Part shown: piece by piece, positions 14,501 to 26,291 of the stretch
Position numbering within the stretch: position 1 is the stretch's first letter
Layout of the letters: each line of letters opens with the position of its first letter
Assembly: GCA_002794735.1 (NCBI GenBank)
Contig: NBAZ01000007.1
Location: forward strand, 1,426,001-1,490,000
Reading direction: 5' to 3'
Source: Pyrrhoderma lamaoense
Lineage: Eukaryota > Basidiomycota > Agaricomycetes > Hymenochaetales > Hymenochaetaceae
DNA length: 64,000 nucleotides
Notes under the pieces: model-generated
What the model was told of the DNA's origin: nothing
Seen by the model: only the letters and a program-made list of their open reading frames with translations
Databases searched by the model: none
Translations under genes and position numbers: made by a program

Positions 14501-15751
14501 TCGCATTATGATATCCGTTTCGTCCACATTATGATTATTCAAGTCCCGCCGTACCGAATAACCAGGAGAATGAAGCGTATCATTCGAAGAAGATGGAAGT
14601 CCGTTTACCCATTTTCGTTTTCGTTATCGTTTTCGAGAAGAAAGATAAGTTTTATGTGTTTCGGGTGATGAAACACCAGCCCATGATGAACCGACCATCA
14701 ATGCGAGTACCGAGAGTAGACGGAGGAGGGAGGAACCAGGTATGACGCGCACGTTACAAGTAATGAGGAATTATCGGAATTACGTAGTGATTTCAGTCAT
14801 AATCATGGCCGTGAGCCGATTCATAGTTATAAGTGATATATAAGAAAAGGAAAAAATCAGAAAATCAGTTGTTAGTTTTAACTTTTTCTTTATCTCCAAT
14901 CAAAGAAGAGAAGTCACAATCAATGATAATAATAATAGTGAAAACGGAAAAAGATCCACGAGAGAAAATCACAAAAAGGGATGCAGACTCACCATTATCG
15001 TTTGAGTGAGAGAAACTTGGGATATATGATGCCGGGATCTTTCCTCTTTTAAATGGGCTGAGTCTAACTAATAGGAATATGAACTAGAGGCACAAACAAC
15101 CCTTGATGCGAGCTTTTTTATATGGAGGCTGTGTAGAACAAAAAAGGTATACGCCAGTCTCTCAGAAGGGCTTCTTCTGACTGACTTTGGTCACGTCCAA
15201 ATGGTGGGAGTGATTCGATACACACGTAATAAAGATTCAGATGAAGAAGAAGAAGAAATGCCGGTGCAAAGAGAGGAGGGGGGAGAGACTCTGAGTAGAA
15301 CGAATATGCCCGATTATATTATATCGAGGTAATGCGTTCTAATGAACTCCCCTTCTTTTCGATTCGGACTGAACGGAAAGAAACAAAGAAAGAAAGAGGA
15401 AGAGGGGGGGAAGGAGAAGTAGAGAAAGAGAGGGATGAAGGAGATGAGAGACAGAGACAGCAAGGAAAAGAGATAAAAGAGAGAGAACAGAAGGAGAGCG
15501 AGAGATGAGGGATTGTTAGGCGGGGACAGAGGCGAGCGCTCGGATCAGAAGGTAGAGATTGCGAGTTCGAAAGAAAAATATCAGTCGAGAGTCGAGTCTC
15601 GAGTTTCTCGAGAGTTTCTTTAAATCCCATTTGCGCAGGCCCCCTTCCCTCGTCCTTCTTATGCATTATGTGGTGGTGCTCCAAAATAATAAAAATTCAT
15701 TTTTATTATTTTTATAAATTTTAAATTCTAAGAAAACTTATTTTTTTTTAA
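14501..15751. other. Intergenic or leader sequence
   Basis: Probably contains the first exon and promoter of the phosphatase gene, but no exon is secure. Much of it is purine-rich (15240-15520). The block at 15680-15760 is extremely AT-rich and contains a perfect hairpin. Confidence 0.35.
15683..15712. repeat. Perfect 13-bp inverted repeat with TTCA loop
   Basis: The arms 15683-15695 and 15700-15712 are exact reverse complements (AAAATAATAAAAA) around a 4-base loop in an AT-rich block. It could form a hairpin or cruciform. Function unknown. Confidence 0.7.
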
Positions 15752-16132
15752 TTAATTTTTTCCAGATATATATGCCAGAGGTATGAGGGAGGGTCCGAGA
15801 GGGAGAAAGAGGATTAGGGATGGAAAGATGGACCTTGACCGAAGAGTGAATGATGATGAGACCGAGCTCGCGAGGAAGGCGAGACCTTTAGGGGGACAAG
15901 TATAGCCGTGGCCGAGGGGAGGAACGGACCCTTGTTGGACCCGGAGTGGGCCATACGTGGGTAGATGGCTGTCGTCGGAGGAGACTGAATGTGAAGCTGC
16001 TAGTAGCCCTGGCCTGGGATGATGATGAATATGATACGACTCTTGTTGGCTATACACATATTGGTGCGAAGATTGAAATGTCCTAAAATCAGAGCCCGAT
16101 GTGATGGTGAACCCAGTCTGGGAGATAGACAT
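15752..16132 (-). CDS. Possible hypothetical protein or first exon
   Basis: An open frame of 126 codons starting MSISQTGFTITSGSDFRTFQ, with H/S/P/Q-rich composition. The first 95 residues look protein-like. The last 30 are a hydrophobic P/L/S string that may be intron or untranslated sequence. It sits in tandem downstream of eIF4A on the same strand. It might be an upstream exon of the phosphatase gene or a separate small gene. No domain is recognised and codon evidence is weak. Confidence 0.25.
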   Translation of the reverse strand: MSISQTGFTITSGSDFRTFQSSHQYVYSQQESYHIHHHPRPGLLAASHSVSSDDSHLPTYGPLRVQQGSVPPLGHGYTCPPKGLAFLASSVSSSFTLRSRSIFPSLILFLPLGPSLIPLAYISGKN

Positions 16133-16652
16133 CGTCTTTGTTTATTGGCTATCATTTCCCAGTGCAACGTGTGATGAGCATGCATGTTGTTGCTTACAGA
16201 GATTCAAATTTTATATACATACTCTACATACAGCACCGCTTTTTATTTTATCGTGCGATCTAGAAGAACGCAGCTCTCGTCTGCATCGTACATATATACA
16301 GACACAGTAAGACAGACGTTGGAGGGTTAGAGGGGGAAGTAGACGGCAACGGAGAAAGCAAACAAACACACGAGATGGAGAATAGAGAAGGAAGGGGTGA
16401 GCAAGAGTCAGTAAGAAAAGAGCAAAAAAAACGACGATATAGTAACAGAAGAAAGGAAGTGGGGAAAGAAGTGGAAAAGAAATCATAATTGAAACGACCG
16501 CATTCGTAAGCTGACGTGGGCTACATCAAGAAAACGCAAACTACACATCTCCTTCTTTGTAAATTAGCGCGTGACCGGAAGATAGGCTACAACACCACTA
16601 TCATCGATTCTCGGAGGGAATTCTCCGGTTCCAGTGTATGGAGGTAAATTAC

Positions 16653-18254
16653 TTAAATAAGATCTCTGTATTTGAAAAAGTAGGACAGAAAAAAAAAGGT
16701 AGTTCATCAGTCAAATGTATTCATAGATTAACTCTTCGATATGAAAATACGTACGCGACGTTGAGGGGCATCTCGTCAATCTGTGTGTTGTAGAACTCTG
16801 TGTACGTGGAGTATCACCCAACGATGATCCGGTTAAAGAACTTCTCTTACACATTTAATGAATCAATACTCACGCTCAATATCCCGAAGCATCCGTACAT
16901 CCTCAGTGGTCACAAAATTGATCGCAACTCCCTTACGACCAAATCGTCCACCACGTCCGATACGGTGGATGTAGTTTTCCCGGTTCGTCGGTAAATCATA
17001 GTTGATAACTAAGGAAACTTGCTGGACATCGATGCCACGAGCAAGCAAATCCGTCGTAATTAGGACACGAGAAGATCCCGACCGGAACTCCTTCATCAAC
17101 ACCTCACGTTGCTTCTGTTCCATGTCCCCGTGCTACACATCAAGAACACACAAAGTCGGGTTTAATGAACGTAAGGCGAGAACTCAAAAGAGATTATGAC
17201 TCACCATAGCAGACACAGTAAACTCTCTGGAGTGCATTTTCTCCGTAAGCCAGTCGACCTTCCTGCGAGTGTTGCAGAAAATGACAGCTTGAGTGATTGT
17301 GACAGTTTCATACAAGTCACAGAGTGTATCAAGCTTCCACTCTTCTTTCTCGACAGCAATGTAAAACTGTTTGATACCTTCGAGCGTAAGTTCATCACGC
17401 TTAACGAGAATTCGGACCGGGTCGCGCATAAACTTCTTTGTAACTTCCAAAACTTCAGCCGGCATGGTAGCTGAAAGTAGAACAACCTGCGTGTCCTGTG
17501 GCAGAAGCTGGAAAACTTCATAGATCTGGTCCTTGAAACCACGAGACAACATCTCATCAGCTTCATCAAGGCAGAACATCTTAATGTTGTCTGTGCGAAG
17601 CGCTCTGCGATTGATCATATCGTACACTCGGCCAGGAGTTCCGACGACAACATGGACTCCAGACTGGAGCGTAGCCATATCTTGGCGTACATCGGTACCA
17701 CCGACACATGCATGACATTCAATGTTCATGTAGTCACCAAGAGCGATGACAACCTTTTGGATTTGCTGAGCAAGCTCACGGGTGGGTGCAAGGATAAGCG
17801 CCTGCGTGCCTTTGATGGACATATCGAGCTTCTGCAAAATAGAGATGGAGAAAGTAGCCGTTTTTCCAGTACCTGACTGTGCCTGTGCTATAACATCGTG
17901 TCCTTTGACAACTGGTACAATTGCTCGCTGTTGGATTGCAGACGGGCGTTCAAAACTGTAAATGGTGTATGTTTAGACCTTCGTGTGCATTATAATCCTA
18001 AAGACAAAATAACTTACCCATAAGCATAGATACCGCGGAGAAGTTCGGGTTTCAATTCCATGTTGTCGAAGCTGTTTCACTCCCTTAATGCCTGAGCAGA
18101 TTTGGAATTGCGCATATATGCACTCACTTGTCCACGACCTGATCCCAGTTGGACTCGATCTCATTGGCTTCGACATCATTAAATTCCTCACTAATAGTAA
18201 AGCTTGATGAGATCTATAATAAACGTATGAGCCAATGTCTACTCACGTTGACAT
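16653..18254 (-). CDS. TIF1/eIF4A: Eukaryotic initiation factor 4A, DEAD-box RNA helicase
   Basis: ATP-dependent RNA helicase of the cap-binding eIF4F complex, acting in the cytoplasm to unwind mRNA 5' leaders. Seven exons: 18247-18254, 18128-18190, 18018-18071, 17205-17955, 16874-17132, 16755-16797 and 16653-16665. They total 1191 nt and encode 396 residues, the family's usual length. Start [20 protein letters not shown]. All helicase motifs are seen: Q motif ([12 protein letters not shown]), [53 protein letters not shown] and [13 protein letters not shown]. It ends [15 protein letters not shown]. The first exon holds only eight coding bases and the last only thirteen. The frame is intact throughout. 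Confidence 0.97.
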
Positions 18255-18686
18255 ATTTGTTTTGTTGTATTAAAGTCCGTTTGTCGACTGCTGTTGTCGA
18301 CAAAACTTGAACAGAGATATAGATGTGGCGGGACGAAGTCGTCAATCGATGTGGGTGATGGTCACAGCCAGAAATTTTACAATCTGGGTCATTCTTGACG
18401 TCGGAGTTTCCCGCTTCATACATTAATAGCATTACTCATAGAGTCATACATAAATGATAAAAATGACATAAAATCTATAGTCGTGGGCACTAACTTCCTT
18501 CTATATCTCTATGTGGCGACTAATACAACCAAAAGGAACAAAGCCAGAAATTAAACACAAACAAACAAAGGGCGAAAGCAAAAAAGAGTAACAAAACCCT
18601 GGACGTTAGATAAATCACTGATCATAAAGACGTAACCATTAAAGGTGAATATAAGTTCTGCCTTTCTATCATGCCTTTCTTGTGGC
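18255..18686. other. Intergenic, tandem genes
   Basis: Contains the eIF4A promoter/5' leader and the 3' end of the MFS transporter gene, both on the minus strand. No other gene recognised. Confidence 0.4.
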
Positions 18687-20812
18687 TCAAAACTTGCCCC
18701 AAAACCGACCCAGTACTAAGCATCGAGATGTCCACATGATAAAAACGGAAACGACAACTGTCAGTCCTATAAAAATAAACAATATTCAGTGAACATTTAT
18801 CTTTGTGATTATTATTGAAGGGCGTACCTGCATATATGCCCACAGCCTTGTAATCACCTGTGGATTCGGCTATGGCTCCAGATATCGGTGGACCGGCGAG
18901 TGCACCAAGTGCCATCACTGAGAAGTACATGCCAGTTCTTCGACCAACGTCTCCTGTATCACCTGTACATAGCATTTAGAAGGGTTACCTCCAGTTTTCA
19001 GTTAAGAAGACTAGACTTACCAAGAGCAACTATAGGTGCCGCGATTAGAGATACATAAGCTCCAGAGGAGAAACTATTAAAGCCGTCAGTAAAACAGCCC
19101 TTTAAAGGACGCTGTGCTTAGGAAAACACGTACCCATAAAAGATAGCAATCAAGATGTAAGCAGTTCTCCGAAAACAAATGGCCATATGAATGTAAAGAT
19201 ACCAGCAATCAAGGTGAAAGGCGCCATAATATTGATTGTCCCTGATTCAAGATGAATCAGATTTCGTCTTAAATCGGACATTGAATTTATTTGCCACATA
19301 CCTATTTTGTCGGCCAGGAATCCGGCGAGCAGACGACCAAATAGTGATGAAGAATTCGCGATTGACAGTAGATAAAATGCAAAGGCATCGTCCACTCCAT
19401 TTGAAGTGGCACTGATATCGATATAAGTAAGAACAGTGTACAGCCCTAAGAAAGCAATAAAACTGGAGATTGTGTAGAGTGTGAATGGAAGTGATTTGAA
19501 GGCACGAAGATTGAACAAGCCCCCAGAAACGTTGACCGGAGGCAAGCGCCGCGCAAGAGTCTATCATTCATTAATATCAATTAGAGTCGGCTGCAGTAAG
19601 CTTTGATAATCCGCTTACTAAATTTGCAATTCCCAAGGCAAATAACAGGATAAATCCGATTATCCTCATCGTCCAGGCGAATCTATCAGTAGGATAAGTA
19701 TCCAAAATCAGAAAATGAGGTGAGAGAAGATCGATAGAACTAACTTACCCTACTTTTCCTACTAAGTTATGGAAGACAATCGGGAGAAGAGTCCCTCCCA
19801 AAGAGGATCCGCAAGCAAGAACTCCCAGGGCAAGCCCTCGTTTCTTCTTGAACCAGTGGGAGATAACTGCAACTGTAGGCCCAAATACAACGCCCGATGC
19901 TAACTAAGGACGGGTACATTTGTTAGATTCACAAGTCTACTTCCATACACAAATGAGAGATATAATCCACTTACCCCTATTGCAATCCCTTGACAGAGGA
20001 CAAACTGCCAGTATTCCTTGCATTGTGGTGTGAGAAAAGTTGCAACCAATAACAAGCAACTGGCTGTAAACAGCGGGAGTTTAAAGTAACCAAGATCAAA
20101 GAGACGACCAGTTATCAAGGAAGGGAAGAAGGTAAAGGAGTACTAGTTTAGAGGTTAGAATGGAAGGTAATGCGAATATATGCTTATTAACTTACTTGGA
20201 TGGACCCAATCCAGGCTCTAAAACAGAGTTAGTTATGAGCTTTTTGAAGGAATTTACATACTTACATGTCGGAGGCAGAAGTGCTCTGAAGCCGTGTTTG
20301 CTCGTAGTAGGACTGGAAGGTCTGAGGAAATATATGTCAGCCCACGAAAATAAGAAGAATAGTAAGTACTTCACCCAAACTTACCCCCAGGAATTAACAA
20401 ATCCAAAGCTAGAAAAAGAAAATCATTAGCAGGGGCTAAAAGCGAACTTTAATGAATGCTTACCTAGAAAAGGTGATACAGACGCCCTATTACATTATAA
20501 GCACGATTTCATAGAATGCATCTCGCGAGTAACACTTACTCCCAATACACACAACCAAGCTCTTAAACCACCATCGGGAAAGTCGTCTGTCTTTTCATCC
20601 GGATTTGTGATAGCAGCCCTAGTAGCATCTCGCTCCTCCTTGAGTAAGAAGTTCGGATCGTTGAGGGTCCGTTCATCAACGGAACCCGCACGGGATTTCT
20701 GTTTCACCCCGCCCAGCCCAGCGTCCGTCATAACCTTCAAATCTTTTTCATCCTCCTCAAATGCAGAAATTTCGGGCCTAGAAACATCGCCCGATTCACC
20801 GTGATTGACCAT
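18687..20812 (-). CDS. Major facilitator superfamily transporter, monocarboxylate-like
   Basis: A membrane transporter of the fungal monocarboxylate-transporter-like MFS group. The start ATG at 20812 opens a hydrophilic N-terminal tail of about 90 residues ending FPDGGLRAWLCVLG, the family's usual entry into the first membrane helix. Many short exons follow with hydrophobic helices, including FTLYTISSFIAFLGLYTVLT. The MFS loop signature is SSLFGRLLAGFLADKIG, and a further loop is GPPISGAIAESTGDYKAVG. The last exon ends GLTVVVSVFIMWTSRC...FWGKF at 18687. Twelve membrane helices are expected; I did not resolve every exon junction. Substrate cannot be told from sequence alone; relatives move monocarboxylates, riboflavin or siderophore-related acids. 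Confidence 0.85.
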
Positions 20813-21349
20813 GACGTCGAAAAGCTTTGGGGCGGGGGGAGACCAGAAGAGATGGTGAAAAAGCCCGGTGGAAAAAAAATCGAAATCTTTATAAGTGAAA
20901 ATCTGGCACTGTAAGGATCGGCTATGTTATGGATCTAGAGATACTTGCCGTTTGAGTCACACATGGTCCGAAAATTCTATTAGTAAGTGATTAAAAACAT
21001 CTTGATTGTGCGTATATATTTCTTCCATCATTTCTGTATTTAATCACGTACATTTTAGTCCTCGTCCAGATATTGGAATAGGAAACAAGAGCCATAAGAC
21101 AATGTATATGTGTATTAGCAAATTCGTGGAAGCCACATTCCCGCTCGGGAAAATCAGTACATAAGCTGTGTCAAGATATCTTGGCCCGGACAGTGCCATG
21201 AGAGAGGCCCCACGACTAGCGTGTGTTCCCATTCGGCGACCATCTTTGAGTCTACAGACCAAGTGTTATACAAGTGAACGCAAAGTGTACGAGTAAATGG
21301 ACCTCTTTTGTGAGTGTTCTTTGATGTGTTTAAGTTGGCCGATTTTGAC
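20813..21349. promoter_or_regulatory. Divergent intergenic region
   Basis: About 540 bases between the starts of the MFS transporter (-) and the zinc-ribbon gene (+). It should hold both promoters. No coding frame or clear motif is supported. Confidence 0.35.
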
Positions 21350-22161
21350 ATGTCGCACCCCTAGTTTGTCTTCCCGTTGTTTGTAAGTCGCAAATTCACT
21401 TTAAATGTGTCGATTTCCTCGGACATACGCCTCGATATGGCCACATTCCCTTGAAGCATGATGAAGCTGAGATAATTCACCGTTTTCAGTTGGTTGTCAG
21501 ACGAAGATTAAACCAGAAGGAGACCCAAATGACGTCAGAATTTGTCCTAGGTGAGTATGCTTTTGAACTCGAGTTATTCAGCTTTCTGATAAATCCATCA
21601 TGTATGAATAATCAAGATGTAACAACGGTCTGTAAACATACCTTATCCTTCCTGTCTCATATAGGCTGCTGAAACCATCCTACCTAGCTTCCGTGATTCA
21701 GGCAAAGTCGAGAGAATGGTTCGAACTCTGCTGGGTCCCCTTAATCCCCATGAACTCTAGCCATGTATGGATTTGTCATATCTGCCAATGGAAAGGTAAC
21801 TTTTTTCTTGTTTTTTTATGTTTCAAAGCTTCTCCGTACTGAAAGTATCGTCTGCTTTCTAGTTCCACTTCAGCAAGGGTATGTACTTATTCATTCGCTT
21901 AACACCCGAGTCTTAATGTAGAATCACATTGTTAATCAAAACTATAGATGGGAGCCAATGCGACCCGGTGCTGGCTTTGCCCCGGGATGGCAACAACAAG
22001 CTCAACAGGTATATCTTATGGGTCATGATAATCTCATGGGCAATAGTATTTACCAATTTCGTTAGGGTTGGCATGGAGGACCTCCTCCTCCAGGTTCTGG
22101 TCCAATGGCTCCCCAAGGTTCTGGGTATGGCCCAACATACATTAATCACTACCAGAAGTGA
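21350..22161 (+). CDS. Zinc-ribbon domain protein (zinc_ribbon_15-like)
   Basis: Small conserved fungal protein of unknown function. Proposed exons start 21350-21382, 21490-21550 and about 21664-21798, with two short exons after that. The final exon ends at 22161. Visible pieces in order: MSHP then LVCLPVVFGCQTKIKPEGD, PNDVRICPR, ASVIQAKSREWFELCWVPLI, HVWICHICQWK, and a G/P/Q-rich tail (RPGAGFAPGWQQQAQQ, GPTYINHYQK). CPR..., WFELCWVPLIP and CxxC-QW are the family pattern of two cysteine pairs. The first exon needs one extra C in the run 21358-21361 to connect ATG to LVCLPVV. The second cysteine expected after ICPR is not found at the exon 2/3 junction. That junction is therefore either misspliced in my model or carries another base error. 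Confidence 0.75.
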
Positions 22162-22324
22162 TGCACAGTAATATTTTTACAAATTTGTTGTACATAAATA
22201 ATGTTCTCTATACTTCCTGTGTACTTTCCTAATTGTAACTTTACTTCGGACACATGTAATGATACTTTTTGCTCTATAAATATCAATGAAACTTTGTCAC
22301 TCGGCGGAATGTTTTCGCTTTTTT

Positions 22325-24178
22325 TTATCTTTCTTTCCTTTCCCGGTGGGAACGGAACAAAATAGCAAGCACAGCACCTCCAAGGAACGCAGCAATCAAT
22401 GTCACAGCAAATACAATTATGGGCTTCGGACGAGTTCGGTGTTGAAAGAGCATGCCAGTATGAAGTTCAGGTGTAGAAGTGTAGACAGTATCGTTTCCTC
22501 GGGCAAGTTGGAACCGAGCCAGAGCATCGGATGCATTCGTAGTCCCAAAAAGACCGATTAAAGGAGGATCTAACTCACTTGCGGCTGTATGCACCACATA
22601 CACGTTCTAATGATTTTGAAAGAAGTCAGCCAACGGACCGTTTCAGCCCCAGTATGTGTTTGTTACCCTTAAGAAAACGTCCCCTAAAAGCCAGTCTCCT
22701 GAAAAGACCTGTTCGTTTATTATGAGACGCATGGTTGGACTTGGTACGTGATATCAAAAGAAGAAGAAGAAAAAACATCACAAACCCCATCATTACTTTG
22801 AATGCCGCCCAAACACCAGCCATCTTCAGGAATCTTCGCCGCAGGTGCGACCCAACTCATATCAGAGGGATCTAGAACAATCTCACGTCTAGTAGAGTCA
22901 TTTCCAAGGACGAGTCCCAAAGACACGACGTGATTGCAACGCACTTTCCACCTTCCATCTTCATCCTTTTGTGCACCGCCAGCAACAGCCCAGAAGTTAT
23001 CAACATCATGTGAAGGCCCTAGAATCAAAGTTGTGCCAGTGTCAAGTACGGCAATAGGAGATACAGACCCGTGCAGTTTAGATCGGGAAAGAGTAAAGGG
23101 ATCTGAAATCGAGTTGACAGAGATGGAAAGTAACGGAATTTTCCAGTAGTCGTAATCTGATCCCTCATTTGCATAGACTGGAGAGTAATCTATCTCAGAG
23201 ATATTGTCTTCGTAAAGTGAATCTATTTGCCCGACGGAGAAGGTGCTTGAAGAGGTATCAGCACTTAATTTATAAGAAAACAGCCGCTCAGAAGAGTCTA
23301 GAGATGCAAAGATATTATCAAGTAAAGTTCGGCCAATTGACATAGGTATTGAAGCTTCAGACGGGTGCGCTAGTCCGAGAACCCCTGCGAGTGAGGCATG
23401 TTTGGATAGAAGTAGATCCAGCTTAGGGACTACAGGTTAGCCAAAAAAAAGGCAACTTACCGCTTACACCTATAAATGATAATCCCATATCCGTGGTACT
23501 ATTTGCCAAAGCTAGTAAGTTACTTGAAGTGAGTACGGTATAAGTAGCATTGCATAAGGCCTACCCAAAACTTGGGAGAAAACCATATAAGGACCAAACT
23601 CGATTGTTTCATACGCCACCATCCCTGAAACCGTTCCTGATAAGTATGTTAGGCTAAAAGGAGTATCCATATCTGGGAGAGTGAGGGATGGACTAGGCGA
23701 GTATTTATGAATCCTTTGGCAATCGTCACTCGTGCAGGATGAAGAAACAATCCACTAATTTACAAAATAGACAGACAAAATTAGTTGATAGCGGCGGGAG
23801 CAAAACTAGTTCTCTTTGTACCAAATCGGATGATCCTGTATCAAAAATAGCCTCAAAAATTTGCCCACCGACACTTTCAGATCACCGATGAGTAACATGC
23901 GTTCAGCTTGGTGCTCATATTATAAGATAGTATCACAAAGAAGCTACCTACCCAAGTGCCACGGTGTACGCACTGGTGTTAGGAAGTAAGACAGCGAATG
24001 CGCATGTACATGCTATATTGAATGCTCACTAGCCATCCGAGTTCTGTAGTCGATTGTGTCCGAAGTTCTTCTGAGGAAGTCCTTGCTTTTGGTTATAAAA
24101 AATTCGTGAAAGTGGTATGGTAAACCCATTATTGTTCTTGGCACCAAAGATCTGGGGAGAGGGTTGTCTACTAGTCAT
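22325..24178 (-). CDS. Pepsin-type aspartic protease with C-terminal membrane anchor
   Basis: Endopeptidase of family A1. The first recognised exon (ATG at 24178) has a propeptide-like FTIPLSRIFYNQKQG. It is followed by YAYTVALGVGGQIFEAIF and the first catalytic motif DTGSSDLV. Next come SGTVSGMVAYETIEFGPYMV, GVLGLAHPSEASIPMSIG, the second catalytic motif AVLDTGTTLILG, and DGWCLGGIQSNDG/VFSGDWLLGDVFL. After a spacer of about 45 residues comes a membrane span (PIIVFAVTLIAAFLGGAVLA) and a basic tail RSHRERKER. Such anchored proteases (yapsin-like) act at the cell surface or in the late secretory pathway. No signal peptide is visible in the first exon, so an upstream exon may be missing. Splice phases checked near the C-terminus are consistent. 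Confidence 0.85.
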
Positions 24179-24752
24179 TCTCTAGCCTAACCTAGTGTTC
24201 AGTGAGAAGGTTAGAAAGTTAAGATTCAGAAGAGGATATCTTTGGTGAGGCTGTTTTAGAAGCTGTCGATTATATCAAGCTTCGTGGAACTCCTGATGGT
24301 GGTAGTTGTACAGTACGCTAGTACAAGTATAGGATCCCACTTTACTAAGCTGCTGTTCAGTGTATCCGTTATATCGAGCAATCTTTATAATGTATACAAA
24401 TATCCATGTACCCCAAGGACACAACGCTCAAGGCCATCTAAGTTAGATAATTTCTATACTAAAAGATCATACGTGTATTATTGATTCCTACTACAAATCA
24501 ACAATTTAGTGACCAATCCGTGATATAGGCACTGGGAAAAGAGAAGCTCGAATGAAGTGATTGTAATCAGGACGGATAGCACGCCTTCGCAAAAAAGGAC
24601 GACGGGGTAGCTTCGGAGAGTGGATATGGATGAGATGAAAGACATGTGTATAAAATGGCACGGGGACAAAAGGATGGAGGTGAGAGGTCCATTCTGAAAC
24701 AGCCGACATATTACAATGAGGTGCGACAGACTACCAAAAAATGGAAATACAT
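24179..24752. other. Intergenic, tandem genes
   Basis: Holds the 3' end of the Ypt1 gene and the promoter of the protease gene, both on the minus strand. An undetected signal-peptide exon of the protease could also lie here. No frame is convincing. Confidence 0.35.
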
Positions 24753-25786
24753 CTAAGAGCAGCAGCCACTACCAGCCTGCTGTTGCAGGGACTCGCTCTT
24801 TCCAGGGGTGATTGTCGGTGCCTTCCCGACAGGAGTAGAACCCATACTACACGACGAGAAAGTATATGATAAGTATTGATAACAATTATTAGTATTATCA
24901 CCTTACCGTTCTTTAATCTCCCTTGCCATTGTCAAAAAGGCTTGCTCAACGTTAAGAGATGACTTTGCTGAGGTTTCCAGGAATGGAATTCCTAAAGTGG
25001 AGGCAAAATCCTAATATAGGAGTAATATGATATTTTTGAGAATGAAAGGGCACCGTCTCAGATATGTGATACCTACGTTAGCGACACTATATTCCACAAC
25101 TTTTTTGTTGGCGAGATCAGATTTGTTTCCAACGAGGAGCTTATTAACCCCTTCTGATGCATAGCGGTCTATTTCCTGTAGCCATTGCTTGACGTTATTG
25201 TATGAGTCTGATAAGAAGGTAAGTTGAAGTGTGTGAAATAGTAAGTTGAACCTTACCTTGATCCGTCACATCATAAACAACAATAATTCCATGAGCACCG
25301 CGGTAGTACGAAGACGTGATAGTGCGAAAACGTTCTTGACCTAGAAAAAATGGTGAGGTGGAGATAATTAAGAATCGCAAAATGCATGTGACCAACCTGC
25401 GGTATCCCACTTTAAGACAGAAAGCAAATCAGTATTCAATATAATATAGATATAGAGGGAAGTTATGAATGTCGGGCAGGGAAAACGAGTTGGGGAAAGG
25501 TGTCGAAGACGGGAGTTATAAGAAGATACTCACAATCTGAAGCTTGACGGTCTTTCCGTCAAGTTCTATAGTACGAATCTTGAAATCAACGCCAATGGTG
25601 CTGATATAGCTTTCAGTGTAGGTGTCGTCGGCAAAACGCAATAGGAGACAGGACTGTTATTTCGCAACAGATATGGTTGAGCTACAACTAGAAGATGACG
25701 AATGCATTTGCTTAGCATACCTTTCCGACACCGGAGTCCCCGATAAGAAGGAGTTTGAAAAGATAATCGTACTCTGATGCGTGCAT
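24753..25786 (-). CDS. YPT1: Rab1-type GTPase Ypt1
   Basis: GTPase that directs ER-to-Golgi traffic and autophagy. Seven exons: 25721-25786, 25534-25653, 25397-25409, 25257-25340, 25077-25207, 24907-25010 and 24753-24846. They total 612 nt and encode 203 residues, close to the family norm. Motifs: [19 protein letters not shown], effector loop [53 protein letters not shown], and C-terminal CCS for prenylation. The N-terminus [16 protein letters not shown] replaces the common [15 protein letters not shown]. One exon is only 13 nt long and spells the start of switch II (WDTAG). No frame correction is needed. Confidence 0.96.
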
Positions 25787-26291
25787 GTCGTTGCTAGAGG
25801 ATGTAGTTTAAGGATGAGGGCGAGCTCGACGTCGTGAGCAAGGTAGTAGACAAGGGCGGGTGAAGTCTGACGCCAGTTGATCCCAGTGACCGACCCGCGC
25901 CGTGACAACGTTACTTGATATTGCGCACAGCCGCGACGCGTCCGTAGATGGTAACCCATGTAATTCGGATAAAAATGACATTTCAGCATGTCTCTATTGA
26001 CGGATTGATATACCTCATTTACTGCGATCACTGTTTGTATCCCTTACAATAACTGTGGTGCTGTTCTACTTTTGAATAAGATTGAACAACAGAATAACAG
26101 AAGAAGCGTGAATTGAAAGAAGTCTTTTTTTGGTGCCTTGCCTCAAGAAAGTTTGGTTCATGATTTCCGCTATCGATTTAATCAAACAGCTGCCTCCTTG
26201 TGTTGCATATCATATATAAACTTGCTGGACCGGTGACCTCTGATATCCGACACCACAAAATCCAAAATCCAAACCCTCAGCAGACTACTTG
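25787..26291. promoter_or_regulatory. Divergent intergenic region
   Basis: About 500 bases between the starts of YPT1 (-) and the Argonaute gene (+). It should contain both promoters. The frame at 26031-25657 overlaps YPT1 exon 1 in another phase and is a shadow. Confidence 0.35.
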
